In this document: piece by piece, positions 34,094 through 44,208 of the stretch
Numbering within the stretch: the stretch's first letter is position 1
Layout of the letters: the number at the start of each line of letters is the position of its first letter
Source of the DNA: Cliona cf. orientalis
Lineage: Eukaryota > Porifera > Demospongiae > Clionaida > Clionaidae
NCBI GenBank assembly: GCA_963930775.1
Contig: OZ005702.1
Coordinates: 8,226,336 to 8,290,335, forward strand
Length of the DNA stretch: 64,000 bases
Reading direction: 5' to 3'
Notes under the pieces: generated by a model
Told to the model about the DNA's origin: nothing
Database searches by the model: none
What the model saw: the letters and a program-made list of their open reading frames with translations, nothing else
Position numbers and translations under genes: made by a program

Positions 34094-34796
34094 CCTTCTT
34101 TGTACATGTGAAATAGGTTGTTATCAATTCCTTTCTCGCGAGCCGTGCCTTTTCCAATATTTTCAAGTGTTGGATCGTTGCAAATGTGCCTGGCCCGCAT
34201 ACTTGCAACTGATTCCATAGGTTAGGATTTTGCCGCAAAATACATGCCTGGCCTGCATGTCTTCTGCGACTTTAGGTGGTACGACTCGAGTGAGAAGGGA
34301 ATTGATGGCTCGCGTAGTTCCGTTGAGTTCAGCTGTGATATGTATTGAGAGTATCACCAGCTTATGCTGGGGTGGTAGTTCCCGGGCTGCCATTCCTGGT
34401 GTATGTCTGGCTCTTGTGCAGGGCAGTTGTTCTCGCAAATCGAAATTCTTGAAGGGAGGGGGGTCTGGGAGGTGTAGATAGCTAGCCTAGGAGTCGTTTT
34501 GTTACTCAATGATTTTGGCTTAACCATTTGGGGGGGCCCTTCGGGGTGTAGGCACAGGTGCTTTTGCATCGAGTCCTTTGGGGCGATGTCTGTGTCTGTG
34601 GTGGGGAATAGCCTTAATGCCAGTCCACTCCATCCATAGTGTTCTAATACTGCGGATGGAGTGTTCTGGCACCAAGGGCTGTTTGGTCGCAGCAGGCAGA
34701 CGCATGGCCTGTGACGGGTCAAAATTGTCGAGTGCATCAGCAACTTGTAGTTATTACTTATTTGTAATTATTGTATGACGTGAATTTACTCTCTCT

Positions 34797-34834
34797 CTCG
34801 TTTCTGCAGGTGTTTCGATGCCTGCAGAAGCGAG
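34797..34834. other. conserved hairpin H1 (copy 4)
   Basis: Stem CTCGTTTCTGCAGG / CCTGCAGAAGCGAG as in copy 1, with the TGTTTCGATG loop of copy 2. Confidence 0.55.
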
Positions 34835-36461
34835 AATAAAGTGGCAGCTTCTATGGACTGGTGAAGAAATTCTCAATCCGCCATCTTTCCTGGCTAGTTT
34901 ACGCTGTGTGTGTGTATGTGTGTGTGTGTGTGTGAGTGCTGATCTAAAGGTATTTACAGTGAGGTCCAGTTTGTTCTCCTGAGCACTTCTGTGCTGCGAG
35001 TGTGTCCCTACATTCCAACTGTTAATTAATTACAGCTGGTATGCAGTCAGTGTGTACTGCAGCTTTAAGTTGCATTTTTCTAAAATGCTAATTAAAGCAA
35101 TGTCAGTGGTATGTCCAAATGTAATCCTGTGTTTAATTTGCACAAAAATGCAAATGATTATCTACTGCAATAATAATAATATGGTGTATTTCAGTCTTAG
35201 AATATTATGAGTCTTAAAATTGATTATGTGTGTGTGTGTAATCCCAACTGACTTTCTCAAACAACTCGGTGAAATTTTTTCATCTGCAACTGTTTTTCCT
35301 TTTCTCCTCAGCTCCAGGAAAGTGATTTAAATTTGACTTTTTATGGCGTGCATTTATTATGTAATCTATTTTTCTTACTCAGGTGATAGAACACCCCATG
35401 AAATGTTTCTTCCTCCAGGAAAGCAACTTATTCTCCCTCCTGAATGTTTTTACTTTCAAATTTCATATGGTGTCAATTAGCCATTGCCCAGCACTCCAGT
35501 CACCCAGCTAGTCTACAAGGCAAGGCAAGACTAGCTAGGCAAGGCAAGACAGTAGATGGAGACCTTTTCATTCTTAGGGAGGTGACTATGATTTCTAGTC
35601 TCTTGTATTTTGTTTCAACTTTTCTTTCCATAGTTATGCACAATGTCGTGCTGTTTCAGCCAGCATACAAGGTATCCACTACATGTGTACATTGTTCTAC
35701 AAAGTTGAAGCCCCCCCCCCCCCCCGAGTCAGGTGATTGTCACATGGATTGAAGATGGACAAATGGACCACAAATGCACAAGAGAAAGATCTTTTTCCTT
35801 CTCAGGGAAGTGACTTGATTTATAGTTTTTGCATCTTTTACCTTATTTCTCTCTCACTGCACACATGCTATCACAAGGCGTGCACTACACCACAGGTAGT
35901 TTGTTGGTCAACTAAAAAGTGACAGTCCCCCCTTGATTTTTATGCAGGCAGCAGGGAAGTGATTGGATGCTGGTTATTTCTCTGTATGTTCTTTTTTTCC
36001 TAATTTTTTGTATTGGCATCCAGGTGTGGTGTGGATTGGAGACAGACAGACGGTGGAGCTCACTCAATCTAGCACAAAACTGGGTACATGCTGATGTGTG
36101 TCTGATTTTGTTTTAACCCTTTCTTTATATTATACAGGATTTCAGCACCCTGCAGCCTTAGCCTACCTGCTACCTGCTCTGCTGCTGTGAAACGCCAGGG
36201 ATAGTATGCTCTCGGAAGATATATAGAACACCTGTTGCCTTGGCCAACCCAGTGAGTATAAGCTGGTGAAGTTGGGCTAAGATGATCATTGATTTTGTCT
36301 GCAGATTTGGCAATGGTGTTACCAACTAACAATGAACATTGAACAATCAAGACTTCGTCATTTACTTTTTTTTATGTATTCGAAATTCGAATGTATGTAT
36401 GTATGACTAGGCTTATGGTGACCTGATGAATATTCATACAGTGACCTCGCACGGGAGCATG

Positions 36462-36485
36462 TGACAGTTTAGTTAAGGGGCGTTG
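36462..36485 (+). promoter_or_regulatory. conserved box upstream of KK3
   Basis: Same TGACAGTTTAGTTAAGGGGC box as KK1, also 88 bases before the ATG. Confidence 0.45.
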
Positions 36486-36549
36486 TCCACTAGACTGCCA
36501 GCGTTTCAAGAAAGTTGCCGAATATTGTAGCTTTGAGCTAGGTTGAGTT

Positions 36550-38854
36550 ATGGCTGGAAAACAGCGGCAGCAGGGAGACAAGAAGATTAGCTTCAAAACT
36601 ATCGTTCTTCTCAAAGACCAAACCCTCGGTATTGGATCATATGGATCAGTCTGCAAGGCAAAGTGTGACGACCTCCTCTGTGCTGCTAAAATCATCCACC
36701 CAACTCTATTCGATCCAACTGCACTGCATCAAATAGCCCCTCACAGAGAGCACAGGCTAACAATCAGGAGGTTTCAACTAGAGTGTGAGTTCTTGAGCAC
36801 TGTACGGCACCCTAACATTGTCCAATACCTGGGCACCCACCAAGATCCCGAAACACACCTCCCAGTTCTACTAATGGAGCTGATGGACGACAGCCTGACC
36901 CACTTTCTGGAAAACTCCCCACAGCCGATCCCCTACCACATCCAAGTCAACGTATGTCACGATATAAGTCAAGCGCTATCGTTTCTCCACTCCAATGGCA
37001 TCGTCCACAGAGATCTCTCCAGCAACAATGTGTTGCTTATCGGCAACATTAGAGCAAAATTGACCGACTTTGGAATGGCAAGGCTGGGCGATCTAAATCC
37101 TCAAGCAACTCGCTTCACCAACACCATGTGTCCCGGCACTGATGTCTACATGCCTCCAGAAGCTGTTCAAGACAAACCAGTGTACACGGAGAAGATCGAC
37201 TGCTTCTCATTTGGTGTCATCGCAGTCCAGACATTGACACGAGAGTTCCCCAAACCTGGAGATCGACAGAAGACAGTCAATGTCCCTCACTATCCTAGGC
37301 CTCTAAAGATGGATGTGCCAGAAACAGAACGACGACAAAACCACATTAGTCAAGTTGATCCAAACCATCCTCTCCTACCAATTGCCCTCGACTGTCTCAA
37401 AGATGCCGATGGTGAACGCCCCTCAGCTCAGCAGCTCTGTGAAAGACTAGCAGCTCTGAAAGAAACAACTAAATATAAGAATGCCAGTGAGAGAGTGAAG
37501 GACAGCAGAGGCAAGGAGGGAGAATATGAGCAACTTCAACATGTCATAGATCAAAAAGATGCAACTATAGCAGAAACAGAACAGCAACTGAGACAATGTA
37601 GAGAACAGCTGACTCAGCAGAATCAGCAGATTCAACAAAAGAATCAGCAAATTCAACAAAAGAATGAACAAATTCAGCAACAGAATCGACAAATTCAAAT
37701 ACAGAGTCGGGAGACTCAGCAGCTAGAGAGTGAGAAACAGCAAGTAATTCAAGAGAAAGCGAGGGAGCTGGGACGAGTGAACCAGCAGCTGGAAGAGAGT
37801 GAGAGACTGATAGCTGATTTTGGTAAACACAGAACTTGAAGAAGAACTTAGAGTGCTGAGAAGTCAGGTACAGGGGAAAGATGGCGGGGCCAAGGCTGGA
37901 GCAGTGAGCAGAACTAACTTCAAACTGAGATGGAGAGAGGGAAAGAAGGCTCCATGTGAAATGAGTAGACATTGTGATGCTATTGTACACAATGACACAG
38001 TGTATTGCAAATATGATACAAATAACAAAGTATATGCCTACCACATATCAAGTTCCAGCTGGTCTCTCACTCCAGACACCCCATATGAAGGATTTGCTCT
38101 GACAGTCATTGATGGTCTACTGACTACAGTTGGAGGATATGGAGTCGGTGATTTTAAGGACACCAACAAGCTGTTCAGTCTGACTGGTGAAGGCAGTGGT
38201 AGGAGGTGGACTGAGAAATCCCCACCAATGCCAACTAAACGTTACGAAGTGTCTGCACTGTGCACTGGAAAAACTCTGATAGTAGCAGGGGGAAATGGAC
38301 GTGGCGATAAAGATGAAGCACTGAAAACAGTTGAAGTGCTGAACACTGAGACTCGAGAGTGGCGCACTGCTGCTGATCTACCTCAACCATTGACAAAATC
38401 ATCAATGACACTCTGTGGTGATCTGGTCTATCTGTTGGGGGGAGGCAATAAAGACAAAGATGGTACAACTTCAGTGTACTCTTGTTCATTAACATCACTT
38501 CTTTTCTACACTGGCTCTAAGTCACTAGGAGAACGTCTTGCAAGTACACTAACACGATCCAGCAAAAGTAGCCCATGGGACAGAGTTGCTGACCTCCCTG
38601 TAAACCTCTCCACCGCTGTGAGTCTTCATGATCGACTGCTGGCAATTGGTGGGCACAATTCAAAGGATGAACCCACTACAGCTGTTCATATGTACCAGCC
38701 AACCACTAACTCCTGGGAGGTCATCAGTCACATGACAACACCTAGGATTGTGTGTTTATCAGCTGTCCTCCCTGACAACCAACTGATGGTGGTGGGAGGG
38801 TGGACCACTGGTGACAAAGACAGTGATTCAATTGAGTTTGGAACAGTATTTTAA
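36550..38854 (+). pseudogene. KK3: kinase - coiled coil - kelch gene split by a 5-bp deletion
   Basis: The first frame (36550-37839) encodes a complete kinase domain (LGIGSYGSV, CAAK, HRDLSSNN, DFG, PPE) and a coiled coil with a clean heptad run (QQNQQIQQKNQQIQQKNEQI), ending GKHRT-stop. Other copies read GGTAAACGAAACACAGAAC at this point; KK3 lacks GAAAC near 37827, shifting the frame. The remaining kelch sequence is open in the next frame to the TAA at 38852-38854. Variable residues are E (blade 3), TK (4), NL (5), IV (6). Kinase plus coiled coil could still be made as a kelch-less protein of 429 residues. Promoter and kinase are closest to KK1, reflecting the R1-R2-KK duplication. Confidence 0.85.
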
Positions 38855-39072
38855 ATTTTCCCCAATATTGTGCAATTATTTTATCGATTTATTGTTCTTA
38901 CATAGCAGTATAATAATTATTAGTTTTGTATTAAAACAATAATAATCACGATGAAAATTTCATATGAAAAAATTAGTGTAATTAATGCATTCCCAGGCAC
39001 CGGAAATTAAAAACTGAAAGTCTAGGATGCATGGTATACTAAATCATAGTCTTCCATAATGGCTGTCTGTGT

Positions 39073-39727
39073 TCATGCTGGTGACTCCAGAGATACAGTT
39101 CTTTTCTTCTCAGTTCTCCCAAACAGAAGAAACAGTGAAAGTTGAACCAACGACAAAAGAAGACCAATGAAGTTGGGAAACTGAAGTACGGGAGGAAAGG
39201 AATAAAGCACTCACATCGATCTTAAATGGTTATGGCCCACTACAGACACAGCACACTGACCTGTACATAAATGAGAGTTCCATAAGTTACCCATGAGGCA
39301 GTGGTCAGCAATGACATCACTGTACTGTCAGCGGAAATGACATCGTCTCAGTACTCTTGTTACGAACAACCTCCACCTAGTACCTGTGTGTATGATAGAT
39401 ATTTTAATGTCACACACAGAATAATGCATCCGGCCATGCAGGGTTTGATCTAAAATTTAATAATTTATAAATATAATATATTAATAAGGGAGTAAATTTA
39501 AAATTAATGGATAGCTATAGTCTAATAGTGTATGTGTGAGAGAGAGGGGAGGGGGGAGGAGAAAGGTAGGGAGAGAGTGAGAGAGAGGGGAAGGGGAGAC
39601 AGATGGGGGATAGCCTTGCACACTTCTAGCTCTAGCTGGGGCCATGCATAGAGTCGAGATTAAAAGAGATGTCCTCGTTTCATGGGTAGCTAGTGTTGTT
39701 ACCATGGTAGCAAGAGGAGCTGCAAAG
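39073..39727 (-). pseudogene. SWEET fragment S3
   Basis: Exon C 39180-39073 is open to TGA. Exon B 39376-39261 is 116 instead of 120 nt: a 9-bp loss (the HDI region) and a 5-bp gain (CTGTACTG) shift the frame. Of exon A only the last codons (AAPLATM, 39727-39703) remain before unrelated sequence (TGTGGTCCATTCTGCATGCC). Clearly non-functional. Confidence 0.7.
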
Positions 39728-40017
39728 TGTGGTCCATTCTGCATGCCCATATTATATTCAATGTTCAGCAATTTGAGTAGCTATGTTTTTGTTTTGTGTC
39801 TTGGTTGGAGGCTCGAGGCCTGTAGCTATAGTAGCTAGTTTGTGTATTTTGAGATGCACTATCTCACAGAGGGCAATGAATAAGCTTCGATTTAGCTATC
39901 CATTAGCTAGTGAATAATCTTATGCCAACCACATATAGCGTGACAGTTTAAGGGGCGTATCTAGTGGATAATACTTCTGATTGCAAGAGAGTTCCCCATT
40001 ATTTTAACTACTGAGTG
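39728..40017. other. upstream region of KK4
   Basis: The stretch 39380-40017 is closely repeated at 52360-52992 before KK7. It includes TGTTTTTGTTTTGTGTCTTGG and, at 39941-39960, the TGACAGTTTAAGGGGCGTAT box 77 bases before the ATG. No coding exon seen. Confidence 0.5.
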
Positions 40018-42294
40018 ATGGCTGGAGAACAGCAGGGAGACAAGAAGATTAGCTTCAAAACTATCGTTCTTCTCAAAGACCAAACCCTCGGTGTTGGATC
40101 ATATGGATCAGTCTGCAAGGCAAAGTGTGACGACCTCCTCTGTGCTGCTAAAATCATCCACCCAACTCTATTCGATCCAACTGCACTGCATCAAATAGCC
40201 CCTCACGAACAGCACAGGCTACCAATCAGGAGGTTTCAACTAGAGTGTGAGTTCTTGAGCACCATACGGCACCCTAACATTGTCCAATACCTGGGCACCC
40301 ACCAGGATCCCAAAACACGCCTCCCAGTTCTACTAATGGAGCTGATGGACGACAGCCTGACCCACTTTCTGGAAAGCTCCCCACAGCCGATCCCCTACCA
40401 CATCCAAGTCAACATTTGTCATGATATAAGTCGAGCGCTATCGTTTCTCCACTCCAATGGCATCGTCCACAGAGATTTCTCCAGCAACAATGTGTTGCTT
40501 ATCGGCAACATTAGAGCAAAATTGACCGACTTTGGAATGGCAAGGCTGGGCGATCTAAATCCTCAAGCAACTCGCTTCACCAACACCATGTGTCCCGGCA
40601 CTGATGTCTACATGCCTCCAGAAGCTGTTCAAGACAAACCAGTGTACACGGAGAAGATCGACTGCTTCTCATTTGGTGTCATTGCAGTCCAGACACTGAC
40701 ACGAGAGTTCCCCAAACCTGGAGATCGAATGATGACGGTCAATGTCCCTCACTATCCTAGGCCTCTAAAGATGGATGTGCCAGAAATAGAACGACGACAA
40801 AACCACATCAGTCGAGTTGATCCAAACCATCCTCTCCTACCAATTGCCCTCGACTGTCTCAAAGATGCCGATGGTGAACGCCCCTCAGCTCAGCAGCTCT
40901 GTGAAAGACTAGCAGCTCTGAAAGAAACAGCTAAATACAAGAATGCCAATGAGAGAGTGAAGGACAGCAGAGGCAAGGAGGGAGAATATGAACAACTTTT
41001 AGATCAAAAAGATGCAACTATAGCAGAAAAAGAACAGCAACTGAGACAATGTAGAGAAGGGCTGACTCAGCAGATTCAGCAGATTCAACAAAAGAATCAG
41101 CAAATTCAGCAACAGAATCAACAAATTCAAATACAGAGTCATGAGACTCAACAGCTAGAGAGAGAGAAACAGCAAGCAATTCAAGAGAAAGAGAGGCAGC
41201 TGAGACGAGTGAACCAGCAGCTGGAAGAGAGTGAGAGACTGATAGCTGATTTTGGTAAACGAAACACAGAACTTGAAGAAGAAGTTAGAGTGCTGAGAAG
41301 TCAGTTACAGGGGAAAGATGGCGGGGCCAAGGCTGGAGCAGTGAGCAGAACTGACTTCAAACTGAGGTGGAGAGAGGGGAAGTGGGCTCCATGTGTAATG
41401 AGTAGAATTTGTGATGCAATTGTACACAATGACACAGTGTATTGCAGATATGATACAGATAAAGTATATGCCTACCACATATCAAGCTCCAGCTGGTCTC
41501 TCACTCCAGACACCCCATACAGTGGATTTGCTCTGGCAGTCATTGATGGTCTACTGACTGCAGTTGGAGGATTTATAGGTAGTAAGAACATCAACCAGCT
41601 GTTCAGTCTGACTGGTGAAGGCAGTGGTAGGAGGTGGACTAAGAAATTCCCACCAATGCCAACTAAACGTTACATTGTGTCTGCACTGTGCACTGGAACA
41701 ATTCTGATTGTAGTAGGGGGACGTGGATGTGGACATGGTTATAATAATAAGGATAAAGCACTAAAAACAGTTGAAGTGCTGAACACTGAGACTCGAGAGT
41801 GGCACACTGCTGCTGATCTACCTCAACCATTGGCAGAGTCATCAATAGCACTCTGTGGTGATCTGGTCTATTTGCTGGGGGGAATCAACAAAGATAGTGA
41901 ATACGCAAATTCAGTGTACTTTTGTTCATTAATATCACTTCTTTCGTCCACTGGCTCCACATCGCTAGGAGGGCATCTTGTAAATACACTAACACGATCC
42001 AGCAAAGGCAACCCATGGAACAGAGTTGCTGACCTCCCTGTAGACACCTCCACTGCTGTGAGTCTTCATGGTCGACTACTGGCAATTGGTGGGGAGAATT
42101 CAAATGGTGAACCCACCACAGCTGTTCATATGTACCAGCCAACCACTAACTCCTGGGAGGTCATCAGTCACATGACAACACCTAGGAGTCAGTGTCTTTC
42201 AGCTGTCCTCCCTGACAACCAACTGATGGTAGTGGGAGGACTGACCACTGATAGCAAAGTGTGCAATTCAATCGAATTTGGAACAGTAGTTTAG
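40018..42294 (+). CDS. KK4: kinase - coiled coil - kelch protein, 758 aa, intact
   Basis: Start MAGEQQGDKK is shorter by a few Gln than in other copies. Kinase motifs are LGVGSYGSV, CAAK, HRDFSSNN (Phe for Leu), DFG and PPE. The coiled coil lost HV before LDQKD and carries QIQQIQQKNQQIQQQNQQIQ. Six kelch blades; the third has the longest loop of the family after its double glycine (RGCGHGYNNKDKALKT). Variable residues are I (blade 3), AE (4), DT (5), SQ (6). It ends FGTVV. The gene is followed by its own 3' sequence up to TTTCACATGA and then by a relic of another copy's last blade. Box at 39941-39960 is the likely promoter element. Confidence 0.93.
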   Translation: MAGEQQGDKKISFKTIVLLKDQTLGVGSYGSVCKAKCDDLLCAAKIIHPTLFDPTALHQIAPHEQHRLPIRRFQLECEFLSTIRHPNIVQYLGTHQDPKTRLPVLLMELMDDSLTHFLESSPQPIPYHIQVNICHDISRALSFLHSNGIVHRDFSSNNVLLIGNIRAKLTDFGMARLGDLNPQATRFTNTMCPGTDVYMPPEAVQDKPVYTEKIDCFSFGVIAVQTLTREFPKPGDRMMTVNVPHYPRPLKMDVPEIERRQNHISRVDPNHPLLPIALDCLKDADGERPSAQQLCERLAALKETAKYKNANERVKDSRGKEGEYEQLLDQKDATIAEKEQQLRQCREGLTQQIQQIQQKNQQIQQQNQQIQIQSHETQQLEREKQQAIQEKERQLRRVNQQLEESERLIADFGKRNTELEEEVRVLRSQLQGKDGGAKAGAVSRTDFKLRWREGKWAPCVMSRICDAIVHNDTVYCRYDTDKVYAYHISSSSWSLTPDTPYSGFALAVIDGLLTAVGGFIGSKNINQLFSLTGEGSGRRWTKKFPPMPTKRYIVSALCTGTILIVVGGRGCGHGYNNKDKALKTVEVLNTETREWHTAADLPQPLAESSIALCGDLVYLLGGINKDSEYANSVYFCSLISLLSSTGSTSLGGHLVNTLTRSSKGNPWNRVADLPVDTSTAVSLHGRLLAIGGENSNGEPTTAVHMYQPTTNSWEVISHMTTPRSQCLSAVLPDNQLMVVGGLTTDSKVCNSIEFGTVV

Positions 42295-42362
42295 ATTTGA
42301 CATTAATTGTTTGCTTATCGCTATAAATTTTGTGTCAACAATATTATTATTCATGATGAAAA

Positions 42363-42504
42363 TTTCACATGACAACACCTAGATATGACTGTTTATCAGC
42401 TGTCCTCCCTGACAACCAACTGATGGTGGTGGGAGGGAAGACCACTGATCGCAATAATTTAATATTATGTGACTCAGTTGAATTTGGAACAGTACTTCCT
42501 TGAA
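42363..42504 (+). pseudogene. relic of the last kelch blade of a lost KK copy
   Basis: Directly after the KK4 3' sequence, CACATGACAACACCTAG.. reads TTPRYDCLSAVLPDNQLMVVGG, then KTTDRNNLILCDSVEFGTVLP and TGA. The join is at CACATGA, which occurs both in the conserved 3' block (TTTCACATGA) and in the coding sequence (AGTCACATGACAACACC), so a recombination at this shared word removed the rest of that copy. Confidence 0.85.
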
Positions 42505-42689
42505 TTCGTGCATCTATTACATAACTAAATTATTGTGTCTTAACAATAAATAATATTCATGACAAAAAATTTCACATTTTATTTTATAGGTCATATAATA
42601 ATTATAGTCTTCCGAAATTGAAAACTGAAAGTCTGTGTTATTAGGCTGGTGTACTAAATCACAGAGTCTTCCATGATGGTTGTCTGTGT

Positions 42690-43275
42690 TCATGCTGGTG
42701 ATTTCAGAGATACAGTTCTCTTCTTCTCAGCTCTCCCAAACAGAAGAAACAGTGAAAGTTGAACCAGCGACAAAAGAAGACCAATGAAGTTGGGAAACTG
42801 AAGCAACAGAGGAAAGAAATAAAGCACTTACATTGATCTCAAAAAGTGTGATAAATAACTCCTTGAAAGTTAAAACTATCAAGTTATCTGGGCCTACTAC
42901 AGACACAGCACACTGACCTTTACATAGATATCGTGAATGAGAGTTCCATAAGTTGCCCATGAGGCAGTGGTCAGCAATGACATCACTGTCAGTGGAAATG
43001 ACATCGTCTCAGTACTCTTGTTACGAACAACCTCCACCTGTGTGTGAGAGAGAGTGGGGAGGGAGGGAGAGAGAGAGAGACAGAGGGGGATAGCCTTGTA
43101 CACTTTTAAAGGAGCTGTTGTTTCATGGGTAGCTAGTGTTGTTACCATGGTAGCGAGAGGAGCTTAGTGAAGAAGTTGCAGACTAGCCCCAGCTGAGTGG
43201 TGGCCTTGGATGACTCAAACACAAACACTGTGAAGTAGCAAACAACAGTAGCAATGATCGTCATGGCAACCATGG
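42690..43275 (-). pseudogene. SWEET fragment S4
   Basis: Exon C 42797-42690 and exon B 43037-42918 are open (donor now follows ..IYVK). Exon A (about 43275-43146) has lost 13 bp in the FFTIIFFAA stretch, shifting the frame, and its 5' end diverges after ..VTIIA, so no acceptor is seen. Confidence 0.7.
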
Positions 43276-44130
43276 ACTGAGATAGGAGAACTTATAATAA
43301 AATAAGCATGAAAATGATAGATCCATTTATACTATTCAGGCACTGAGGATTGTGAGAAACAGCAAAATTGTCAAATTAATTTGCTGCAAATAAATTGGCA
43401 ATCTTCAAAACATGTGTATTTATTCCAGGAATATTATTATGTTGATGTGCGTGGTGCTCCTCACAGCCTATTCACCATGCACTTCAGTTTATTAAGTCGG
43501 GAACAGGATTTCAGCTATACTGCATGTACAATGCAAGACTTAGTGGTATTAAAGTGGACATCATAATGCCTCAACAACCCATGGCCATATGCCATAACTT
43601 TTGATTTGGGACCAGGATGTGAGTCAAAATTCCACTTCTTGAAATTTCCAAGTGTGGTCCATTCTACATGCCCATAGTAATAATTATAATTATTATTATT
43701 AAAATAATTATGTTGATGTGGTGAACTTGTGATGAATTTAGCCATGCACCTCACAGCCTATTCACCATGCACTTCAGTTTATTAAGTCGGGAATAAGATT
43801 TCAGCTATACTGTACAGTGCAAGTGGTATATTCAAGGGGACATCATAATGCATTGACAACCCGTGTGCCATAGTTTTTGATTTGGGACCAGGATGTGAAT
43901 CAAAATTCAATGCACTTCCTGGAAATTTCCAAGAGTGGTCCATTCTAGTTCTGCATGCCCATAATATTATCAATATTATGCAATTTGAGTAGCTATATTT
44001 TTGTTTTGTGTCTCAGTTGGAGGCTCGAGGCCTGTAGCCCTAGCTAGTTTGTATATTTTGAGATGCACTATCTCACAAGAGGGCAATATTTGTGTTATTT
44101 ACTAGCTAGTGAATAATGTTATGAAAATCC
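43276..44130. repeat. intergenic region with a ~270-bp tandem duplication
   Basis: 43429-43690 and 43705-43970 are two copies sharing CCTCACAGCCTATTCACCAT, TTTGATTTGGGACCAGGATG and GTGGTCCATTCT. The last word also borders the truncated exon A of S3 and S6. No coding evidence. Confidence 0.65.
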
Positions 44131-44150
44131 TGACAGTTTAAGAGACGTAT
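44131..44150 (+). promoter_or_regulatory. conserved box upstream of KK5
   Basis: TGACAGTTTAAGAGACGTAT, 78 bases before the ATG; one core base differs from KK4 (GAGACGT for GGGGCGT). Confidence 0.4.
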
Positions 44151-44208
44151 CTACTGGGATAACACAAAAGAGTTTCTGCGAGTACTGTAGCTACTGAGCT
44201 AGGTTAAG

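Larger units (their letters stand above)
33917..36549. repeat. duplicated non-coding block R2 (copy 2) and KK3 upstream region
   Basis: Matches 11590-13975 and then 15677-15944, with no transposon at the TACCAAC site (36320-36326). It contains hairpins H2 (34052-34093) and H1 (34797-34834), a GT run (34908-34934) and a longer C run (35711-35725). No conserved coding frame. Confidence 0.7.
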
